This document shows positions 35,452-43,243 of a stretch of 64,000 nt of DNA, piece after piece. Numbering within the stretch: position 1 is the stretch's first letter; every line of letters begins with the position of its first letter. The notes beneath the pieces were generated by a model. The model worked only from the letters and a program-made list of their open reading frames with translations, searched no databases and was not told the origin of the DNA. The stretch comes from JAZIHH01 sp036678685 (GTDB lineage Bacteria; Bacillota; UBA4882; UBA10575). The stretch is from positions 186,001 to 250,000 of the forward strand of contig JAZIHH010000005.1 in the NCBI GenBank assembly GCA_036678685.1, read 5' to 3'. The position numbers were made by a program, and so were the translations under genes.

Positions 35452-38235
35452 ATGTTGTCCAACCCTGAAAATCTTAAGTTTGAATTCGACCAAGGCATGG
35501 ATCAAGAAGACAAAACGGTTATCTGTTTAGGAAAGAAGTTCAAAAACGATGAAGAGCGCCGGGTCTACTTTACTGAACTGCTCCGGGAAAAATTGAAAGA
35601 CCCGGAGTTTCGGAAGATCGAGGGTTTCCCTATTGCGGAAGACGAAGATATTCTGGCTTTGTCCGATCCTCCTTACTATACGGCCTGTCCTAACCCCTGG
35701 TTGCAAGATATTATTGAAGAATGGGAAAAACAAAAACCGGCCAAGCCGGAAGGTTATGTTTATAAGCGGGAACCATATGCTGCTGATGTCAGCGAGGGGA
35801 AGAATGATCCCATCTATAACGCCCATTCCTACCACACTAAAGTGCCGCATAAAGCGATTATGCGCTACATTTTGCATTACACGGAGCCGGGTGACATTGT
35901 TTTTGACGGTTTTTGTGGAACCGGGATGACCGGCGTCGCCGCCCAGTTATGCGGGGATCGTGATGCTGTCTGTTCCTTGGGGTATAGGGTGGAAGAGGAC
36001 GGAACGATTCTGCGGGAAGAGACGGACGAAAATGGAAAAAAAGTATGGGTCCCCTTTTCCAAACTTGGCCCCCGCCGGGCGGTACTCAACGATCTTTCTC
36101 CCGCCGCGACCTTTATTGCCTACAACTATAACACCCCGGTGGATGTAGCTTCTTTTGAGCGGGAAGCCAAGCGGATTTTAAAAGAAGTTGAGGCCGAATG
36201 CGGCTGGATGTATGAGACGCTCCACACCGACGGCAAGACAAAAGGGCGGATTAACTATACAGTTTGGTCCGATGTTTTTGTGTGCCCCAATTGTTTAGAA
36301 GAGATTGTTTTTTGGGAAGCGGCCGTTGATAAAGAGCAGGGAAAAGTTCTCGGGGAATTTCCCTGCCCCCATTGCCAAGCTATGTTGACAAAGAGAAATA
36401 TGGAACGGGCTTGGATAACTAAGTATGATCCGGCTATCGATCAGAATATCCGCCAAGCTAAACAAGTACCGGTGCTGATTAATTATTCGGTAGGGAATAA
36501 GCGCTACGAAAAAACCCCCGACGGGTTTGATTTGGAGTTGATTAATAAGATTGAGAATAGTGAGATTCCCTATTGGTATCCGACGGATCGGTTGATAGAA
36601 GGTAAAGAAACAAGACGTAATGATCCGATTGGCATTACTCATGTGCATCATTTTTATACGAAGCGGAATTTGTGGGTGTTAGCGAAGCTCAATGCGAAAT
36701 GTCAGGAAAAACTTAGAATTATTTTTCATTCAATTGTTGCAACTTTATGCTCAAGGTTAGTTCGATATAATATGGGCCATAGGGGCAATGGCCCCTTAAA
36801 CGGAACATTATATGTTTCTTCATTAAATGCAGAGAGTTGTATTTTAAGACTTTTTGCTGGGAAAGTGAAGGATTTCGCACGAGCCTTAATAGCTAACAGT
36901 TATAATATTGTAAGTACTCAGAGCCTTGAGGATACTCTGGTAAAGAAAGAATCTATAGATTATCTTTTCTTAGATCCCCCATTTGGCTCAAACCTTAATT
37001 ATTCTGAACTCAATTTCCTCTGGGAATCATGGCTAAAAGTGTGGACTAACAATGAGCCAGAAGCCGTTGAAAACAGTGTACAAGGTAAAGGGCTAAACGA
37101 ATACCGACAAATAATGACCGCCTGTTTCAAAGAGGCTTACCGTGTCTTGAAACCGGGAAGATGGATGACGGTAGAATTCTCCAATACCAGTGCGGCAGTC
37201 TGGAATAGTATTCAAACTGCACTGATGGAAGCCGGGTTTATTGTGGCCAATGTTTCGGCTCTTGATAAAAAACAAGGCAGCTTTAAAGCGGTTACTACTC
37301 CTACGGCCGTCAAACAAGATCTCGTCATCTCCGCCTATAAACCAAATGATGGCTTTGAAGAACGTTTCTTGAAAGTAGCGACCACCGAGGACGGAGTCTG
37401 GGAGTTTGTCCGTACGCATCTTAAGTATTTACCAGTCGTTAAAAAACAAAACGGAGCATTAATTTCTATCCCAGAGAGGGACCCCCGCATTCTTTATGAT
37501 CAGATGGTGGCCTATTATGTCCGTAAGGGGTATTCAGTTCCTCTTTCCAGCCAAGAGTTCCAACAGGGCTTGGCGCAGCGGTTTGAAGAACGGTATGGGA
37601 TGTATTTCCTTCCTGAACAAGCACTGGAGTATGACCGGCAGCAGATGACCGCAGAGCGGCTGGAGCAAATTCCGATCTTTGTGACCGACGAGGCGTCGGC
37701 GGTACAATGGTTAAAACAGCTATTGAAAAATAAGCCCCAGACCTATCAGGAGATTCATCCCCAGTTTATCCAGGAGACGCAGCGAGCGTGGAACAAATTT
37801 GAAAAACCCATAGAGTTAAGAGACCTTTTGGAACAAAACTTCTTATGTTATGACGGACGGGGACCGGTACCCAGTCAAATCCATGCTTACTTGTCCAGTA
37901 ATTTTAAAGACTTGAGGAATTTGGACAAGGAGGACCCGGCGCTCAAGGCCAAAGCAAAAGACCGCTGGTATGTGCCGGATCCTTCTAAAGCCGGGGATTT
38001 GGAGAAATTAAGGGAAAAATCCTTACTGCGCGAATTTGAAGAGTATAAGAAAGCACCCCAAAGAAGGTTAAAGGCCGTGCGCCTGGAAGCGGTGCGCGCC
38101 GGATTTAAGAAGGCCTGGGGGGAGAAGGACTATCAGACCATTGTGGAAGTCGGACGCAAGCTTCCGGAAAAGATCTTGCAAGAAGACGATAAACTTTTGA
38201 TGTACTATGACAACGCTCAGATCAGACTGGAGTAG
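35452..38235 (+). CDS. pglX: BREX adenine-specific DNA methyltransferase PglX (BREX-3 type)
   Basis: The 927-residue enzyme would mark host DNA. Motif I reads DIVFDGFCGTGMTG (about residues 149-161), and a DPPF motif (FLDPPFGSNLNYSELN, near residue 508) is the catalytic motif IV. An upstream DPPYYT (near 72) is a second candidate. A Cys-rich middle with VCPNC and PCPHC (about residues 280-310) may bind zinc. Family members methylate a non-palindromic adenine site. It lies three bases after brxC. Its ribosome binding site GGGAGG is 8 bases before ATG. No truncation is visible. Confidence 0.88.
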   Translation: MLSNPENLKFEFDQGMDQEDKTVICLGKKFKNDEERRVYFTELLREKLKDPEFRKIEGFPIAEDEDILALSDPPYYTACPNPWLQDIIEEWEKQKPAKPEGYVYKREPYAADVSEGKNDPIYNAHSYHTKVPHKAIMRYILHYTEPGDIVFDGFCGTGMTGVAAQLCGDRDAVCSLGYRVEEDGTILREETDENGKKVWVPFSKLGPRRAVLNDLSPAATFIAYNYNTPVDVASFEREAKRILKEVEAECGWMYETLHTDGKTKGRINYTVWSDVFVCPNCLEEIVFWEAAVDKEQGKVLGEFPCPHCQAMLTKRNMERAWITKYDPAIDQNIRQAKQVPVLINYSVGNKRYEKTPDGFDLELINKIENSEIPYWYPTDRLIEGKETRRNDPIGITHVHHFYTKRNLWVLAKLNAKCQEKLRIIFHSIVATLCSRLVRYNMGHRGNGPLNGTLYVSSLNAESCILRLFAGKVKDFARALIANSYNIVSTQSLEDTLVKKESIDYLFLDPPFGSNLNYSELNFLWESWLKVWTNNEPEAVENSVQGKGLNEYRQIMTACFKEAYRVLKPGRWMTVEFSNTSAAVWNSIQTALMEAGFIVANVSALDKKQGSFKAVTTPTAVKQDLVISAYKPNDGFEERFLKVATTEDGVWEFVRTHLKYLPVVKKQNGALISIPERDPRILYDQMVAYYVRKGYSVPLSSQEFQQGLAQRFEERYGMYFLPEQALEYDRQQMTAERLEQIPIFVTDEASAVQWLKQLLKNKPQTYQEIHPQFIQETQRAWNKFEKPIELRDLLEQNFLCYDGRGPVPSQIHAYLSSNFKDLRNLDKEDPALKAKAKDRWYVPDPSKAGDLEKLREKSLLREFEEYKKAPQRRLKAVRLEAVRAGFKKAWGEKDYQTIVEVGRKLPEKILQEDDKLLMYYDNAQIRLE

Positions 38236-38237
38236 AG

Positions 38238-40220
38238 GTGACCACTTTGCGCGGATGGCGGGAGTATATTCTATCTTTTTTCCAGGAGCCGCTTCCTAAC
38301 TTGTCTCTGGCTTCGGATCCGGACGGCTTGTTAAAGGATGATCGAATTTATGCGGACCTCAATAAGCGGGCAGTGGAGATTGTGGAGGAGGACGACCCAA
38401 TCGCTTTCCGTTATCTGTACGAGCTAAAATACAGGGGAGCAGCGGCCGCCGGAAGCATCCGTTTAGTAGTGAGGACCGGGCAAGAGGATTTTCGGGGGAT
38501 TCCTTATGATCTTTTACGGTTGGGGAGGAAGCTGACCTTTCGTCTGGCCGACCTCTTTCCCAAGCTTAATACCTTAGTGGTGAAAGAACTGGGACCTCAA
38601 GAATTAGAAACCCTTTATGAAGTTTACCCCCATTACCAGGGCGGAAGTTCGCTCTCCGAAACCTGTGACTTTCTCTTACGTAAGGTGTTTAAGGTACCTT
38701 ACGACCTGATCGATAACCGAACCACTTTGGTCCGGTTTTTACTGTCCAAGTATTACCAAGGGCAACACTACCCGGAAACATTACAGCGGTATTTGGTAGA
38801 AAGATTGGCGAATAATCCTTCTTTACGGGGTTTACCGCTGAAAGAGTTGCTGGAGTCGGAGCATGCCTTTTACGATTACTTACAGAAGGAATGGGGCGTT
38901 TTTCTGACCACTTTGCAGCGGAATGCGGGAAAGGCAAAGGAAAGTCCGGCGGATGACGCCTTTAAAAGGGAAGAACATCCCTTCACCGATCAGGAGGTCC
39001 GGCGACTTCTGGACAATTTATTTGTGGAAGGCAAATTAAAACCGCTGGCCGGGTATAGTTCTAAGCTTCTGCCGTCATGGACCCATGTGGGATTGGTCAT
39101 TGACCGACAACAAGATCAAAAACATCGGCTACAAGGTTTGCTGACTACATTGGAACAACGGCTCCAACCAGAACCGACCTATAAAGACTGGCAACGCATA
39201 GCCGCCATTTATGGTGAGGCCAAACATCTTCTGCTCGCCATGGGATTACCGGCCACAGATCAGCTGGTTTTGCATTGGCAGAATTTAGACCAAAGAATAA
39301 ATCAACAGTTTGCCACCTGGATGTTAGCGTCCTACCGCGGTTTAAGAAACCTTCCCTATTTACCAGTACCAGTCATGGTCCACCATATTCCCCACTATTT
39401 GGCGGCTAAGTTCCAATCGAAAGTAGCTTTAATTGTTATGGACGGAATGAATTATGCCCAGTGGGTGCAGATCCGGGAAGCTTTACAAGGTGATCCGGGT
39501 TTTCAGTATGCTCTGCATGAACATGGCGTCTACGCTTGGGTGCCGACGATTACCTCCGTGTCCCGGCAGGCAATATTTAGCGGCGAAATTCCCATGTATT
39601 TTAGTGATTCAATTAATACCACCGCGCAGGAACCAAAGGTTTGGCAACTATTTTGGGAGAACCATCAGATCATGCCCATGTATACATTTTATGGAAAGAT
39701 CTTAGGTCAAGAGAATGAGGAGTGGTTGGTGGGGGTCAATAAGAGTACTATTAAAGTCTGTGGTTTGGTAATTAACCTGATTGATCGGCTCATGCATAAT
39801 TCCCTCCAAGGTCACCAGGGAATCTATGCGGAGTTGGCGTTGTGGTTAAAGAAAGGCTTATTACAGAAGATGTTGATTGCCTTATTGGAGGCCGGATTTG
39901 ATCTTTATCTGACCTCAGACCATGGCAACCAGGAGAGCAGAGGGGTAGGCCGCATCGCCGAAGGGGTTTTAGTCGAAACCTGTGGCCAGCGGGTACGGGT
40001 GTACCAGGACCCAAAAACCCGGGCACGGGCGGTAGAGAAATATTCTGCTTTGGAGTGGCCGGGAGATGGTTTGCCGGATGGTTATTATGTTTTAATGGCC
40101 AAAAACGGAGAATCTTTTACCAAAGAAAAAGGGCTTACTGTCAGTCATGGTGGCATTAGTCTCGAAGAAGTAATTGTTCCATTTATTCACATTACAAAAC
40201 GAAAAGAGGCAGTAATATGA
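38238..40220 (+). CDS. pglZ: BREX-3 phosphatase-like PglZ
   Basis: The 660-residue protein begins with GTG 38238. The C-terminal PglZ domain of the alkaline phosphatase superfamily starts with VALIVMDGMNYAQW (near residue 396), continues with WVPTITSVSRQAIFSGEIP and has the metal-site-like LTSDHGNQESRG (near 557) and SHGGISLEEVIVPF at the end. PglZ is a universal BREX component and is thought to be a metal-dependent phosphatase/nuclease. The N-terminal half is helical and has no recognised domain. It overlaps the next gene by four bases. Confidence 0.88.
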   Translation: MTTLRGWREYILSFFQEPLPNLSLASDPDGLLKDDRIYADLNKRAVEIVEEDDPIAFRYLYELKYRGAAAAGSIRLVVRTGQEDFRGIPYDLLRLGRKLTFRLADLFPKLNTLVVKELGPQELETLYEVYPHYQGGSSLSETCDFLLRKVFKVPYDLIDNRTTLVRFLLSKYYQGQHYPETLQRYLVERLANNPSLRGLPLKELLESEHAFYDYLQKEWGVFLTTLQRNAGKAKESPADDAFKREEHPFTDQEVRRLLDNLFVEGKLKPLAGYSSKLLPSWTHVGLVIDRQQDQKHRLQGLLTTLEQRLQPEPTYKDWQRIAAIYGEAKHLLLAMGLPATDQLVLHWQNLDQRINQQFATWMLASYRGLRNLPYLPVPVMVHHIPHYLAAKFQSKVALIVMDGMNYAQWVQIREALQGDPGFQYALHEHGVYAWVPTITSVSRQAIFSGEIPMYFSDSINTTAQEPKVWQLFWENHQIMPMYTFYGKILGQENEEWLVGVNKSTIKVCGLVINLIDRLMHNSLQGHQGIYAELALWLKKGLLQKMLIALLEAGFDLYLTSDHGNQESRGVGRIAEGVLVETCGQRVRVYQDPKTRARAVEKYSALEWPGDGLPDGYYVLMAKNGESFTKEKGLTVSHGGISLEEVIVPFIHITKRKEAVI

Positions 40221-40936
40221 GTAAGATTGTAGGTTTTGATTATCATATTAAGTTACACCATTTGGACTATATTGCCCGGGAGGCCCAGAAAAACGACGTA
40301 AAAACCATGTACCGGAAGTTGGAAGAATTTCTACAACAAGACATTGCCGGGCCGTCTTCCCGGAAAAAATCGACCACAATGCTCATGCGCATCTGGTATT
40401 TGGTGAAGGAAGAGTATAAAGGGCTGCAAGCGGAAGCCTTTGCTTTGTTGGACCAAGTGTCAGAAAGGGAGCGGCTGGTTTTGCATTGGGGGATGACTTT
40501 GCTGGCCTATCGCTTTTTTTATGACATGGCCCAGGAAATAGGGAATGCTTTTACCCTCCAAACCGAAGTGGCCAGCGAACTATTGGGCCGGAAAATGAAA
40601 AAGTTGTACGGGGATAAAAGACGGGTGGAGATCGCGACAAGTGCGGTACTTATGAGCATGAAGGCGTGGGGTGTTCTTGATTCGGTAAAGCATGGCCGGT
40701 ATCGATTACAAGAAAAAAAGGAGATACTTGACCATCGGCTTAAACTTTGGTTGGCGAAAGTGGTGATTAAAGTTTCAGCCTGTCAGGCCATGCCTCTGGA
40801 GATGATTACTTCAGCGGGGAGCGTTTTTCCTTTTCAGTTTGAGTTAAAGCTTAATGACCTGGAAGATAGCGGTTTATCGGTGCAACGGCAGGGCCTGGAT
40901 CTATTGATGGTGAGTTTATCATCTCTCCCTAAATGA
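40217..40936 (+). CDS. brxA: BrxA-like protein (DUF1819 type)
   Basis: The 239-residue, mostly helical protein overlaps pglZ by four bases and sits at the position of brxA in BREX-3 loci. A conserved core NAFTLQTEVASELLGRKMKK and the closing SVQRQGLDLLMV fit the family. BrxA is a small DNA-binding component. The last seven residues (SLSSLPK) extend past the family end and come from the join with the helicase fragment that follows, so the natural C-terminus is probably one to seven residues shorter. Confidence 0.6.
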   Translation: MSKIVGFDYHIKLHHLDYIAREAQKNDVKTMYRKLEEFLQQDIAGPSSRKKSTTMLMRIWYLVKEEYKGLQAEAFALLDQVSERERLVLHWGMTLLAYRFFYDMAQEIGNAFTLQTEVASELLGRKMKKLYGDKRRVEIATSAVLMSMKAWGVLDSVKHGRYRLQEKKEILDHRLKLWLAKVVIKVSACQAMPLEMITSAGSVFPFQFELKLNDLEDSGLSVQRQGLDLLMVSLSSLPK

Positions 40937-42086
40937 ACTTGAACTCTACCAGGCGGTAACGGATTATGTACGCCACTATTTCAACCGCGCAATGAGTAAA
41001 GGAAATAACAGCGTTGCTTTTGCGATGATGTTATTACAACGCCGATTAAGTTCATCCTTGGAGGCGGTTCATTTATCCCTGGAGCGTCGGCGCAATAAAT
41101 TAGAGCAGTTACTGGCGGCCTCTCTGGAAGAGAGAAGAAAATATTACCGTCAATTACAAAGACTACCTTTCGAGGATTATGAAGATGAAAAGAGCGATCA
41201 CCCACTTTTTAAACTGGCTGTAAAATTAACCGAAGAAGAAATGGAAAAAGTAGCTTTTACCCGTTATATGATCTCCTACCCGGTGCCGGAACCTTTGAGT
41301 GTCTCCGTTTATAAAGTGGCGATCACTGATGGAATGGGACAGGAGTTGGAGAAAAATCTGCTGTTTTTGGGGAAAAGACCAAATGGCGAGATCATTGAGT
41401 TGGCTCCTTATTGGTTATTCCAAGCAGAATTCAGTGAGGAGTTGATGGTTTTAGCTGAAATTGACGATCTTGTATTTGCTTCAGCTGCTTTGCAGAGAGC
41501 AACCACCATTAAGGAGCAAGTTAGCGCCAAAAGGTCGCGACAACAGGAAAAGGTCCAGAAGTACCTGGAGAAGGCCTTTAAAACCCAGTATGATGAGGTT
41601 TATGACAAATTAATTACTTTCCAAAAAGATGATGTAGATCACCGTAATTTAGCCCTAATTAATCAGATGAACGCCAAACTGGTAGACATTGAAATGCGCC
41701 GTGAACGTCGCTTACAAGAAATAGAAAGGCAGAAGAGGGTGTTAATGAAACCGCTGCAACAGATTGCCCAATTGGAACTAATGCCGAACGGGAATGCTTA
41801 CAGAGTTTTTCCCGGGGATTATCAAGAAGCAATCGAGGAATATGAAAAGGCTTATGGACGGCATAATGTAAAAATAATTCAGGCATTTGGCTTAGTGGAT
41901 TTTTATAGCGAAAGGTTCAACGGCGAACCGAGGTATATTATTGTTACCCAGAATAAAGATTTGGTTTTGCCACAAGCTTACCTGGAGGATTTACAAGGGA
42001 TTATCGACTGGGCTTATATTTATGTGGTGAAAGAGGACAGGATTGTTGAAGAGGTTAGGGTGGGGGATTTAAGTATACGGGTTTAA
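40914..42086 (+). pseudogene. C-terminal fragment of a BREX-3 SNF2-type helicase (BrxHII)
   Basis: The plus frame is open from 40914 to TAA 42086 (about 390 codons), with the first ATG at 40992. The start of the frame reads VYHLSLNELELYQAVTDYV, then FNRAM, and from the ATG onward SKGNNSVAFAMMLLQRRLSS and HLSLERRRNKLEQLL. This is typical of the C-terminal accessory part of SNF2-family helicases such as BREX BrxHII. The DEAD-box motifs, Walker A and the helicase motifs V/VI are absent. The fragment starts inside the brxA stop region without a ribosome binding site, so an internal or joined deletion is inferred. Downstream regions (REEDDL..., KVQKYLEKAFKTQYDEV) look normal. Confidence 0.7.
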
Positions 42087-42275
42087 TTATTGTCATGTTA
42101 TCAGTTCATGTTTGCCGGGGGTAGCCGTGTAAGTATTAACTAGCCATATGGGGAGGTTATTATTGCCTACTGTATAAGAGGTATTTTAGGAATTAGGATT
42201 ACTTACTGATTTCTAGTGAAAATGAACTAAATAGCCATTTTTATGGTAAACTATGATTGAAAGGAGGCTTCAGCG

Positions 42276-43241
42276 ATGGCTACGGCAGACCAAATTAAAT
42301 CATTAATACAATCCCATTTTGACCGAAATGAAGAACGTTTTCGAACTTTAGCACTGCAACTGGCGGCATACGAAGCTAAACAAGGACACACGAAATTGGC
42401 GAGGGAAATTCGGACGATTATTGACAAAGCTGGAGCCAAGTCAAATAAAGTTGTACCCCTGAATAAAGAACTTAATGAATTAGTCCAAACAAGTATTAAT
42501 GTCAATCGCTTATCAGAACTGGTGGTAACTGAGGAAATTAAGTCAAGAGTAGAAAGAATAATAAAGGAGTATCGGCAACGGGATAAACTGAAAAAATACG
42601 GGATGGCTAACCGACGAAAAATATTACTGGTTGGTCCTCCAGGGACCGGAAAAACCATGACGGCTTCAGTTTTAGCCGGTGAACTGCATTTACCTTTATG
42701 TCTAATCTTGATGGATAAGATGGTCACAAAATTCATGGGGGAAACAAGCGTAAAGTTACGCCAGGTGTTTGAGATCATTGCTGAACATCAGGCAGTTTAT
42801 CTTTTTGATGAGTTTGATGCAATCGGGACGGAACGCAGTCGGGAAAACGATGTGGGTGAAATGCGACGTGTATTGAATTCCTTCCTGCAATTTATTGAGC
42901 AAGACGATTCGCAAAGTTTAATTGTGGCAGCGACAAATAACCACCAGCTTCTTGACCAAGCTTTGTTTCGTCGTTTTGATGATGTTATTCATTATCAACT
43001 CCCAGGCGAAATCGAGATTCGCCGGTTAATTCAAAACCGTCTTGGAGATTTCCTTAAGGCAAATATGGAAATGGATAAGATCGTAAAGAAAACCCAAACC
43101 CTTAGCCATGCCGAAATTGCCATGGCCTGTGATGATGCTATTAAAGAGGCTATCCTTAGCGATCGAAAGAGGGTGGATGAAGAGCTGTTAATTATGATGA
43201 TTGATGAAAGGAAAGCTGCCTACGGTAAAGGGGTGATTTAA
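42276..43241 (+). CDS. AAA+ ATPase partnered with a subtilisin-like protease
   Basis: The 321-residue AAA+ protein has a helical N-terminal region (residues 1-100), Walker A GPPGTGKT (120-127), Walker B VYLFDEFDAIG (174-184), sensor 1 AATNN (219-222) and a likely arginine finger FRRFDD (231-236). It resembles FtsH- or spastin-like ATPases in which one AAA+ ring remodels substrate. Its stop is followed two bases later by the TTG start of the S8 protease gene, so the two make one translated unit. No signal peptide is present. The function of the pair is not established. Confidence 0.85.
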   Translation: MATADQIKSLIQSHFDRNEERFRTLALQLAAYEAKQGHTKLAREIRTIIDKAGAKSNKVVPLNKELNELVQTSINVNRLSELVVTEEIKSRVERIIKEYRQRDKLKKYGMANRRKILLVGPPGTGKTMTASVLAGELHLPLCLILMDKMVTKFMGETSVKLRQVFEIIAEHQAVYLFDEFDAIGTERSRENDVGEMRRVLNSFLQFIEQDDSQSLIVAATNNHQLLDQALFRRFDDVIHYQLPGEIEIRRLIQNRLGDFLKANMEMDKIVKKTQTLSHAEIAMACDDAIKEAILSDRKRVDEELLIMMIDERKAAYGKGVI

Positions 43242-43243
43242 GT

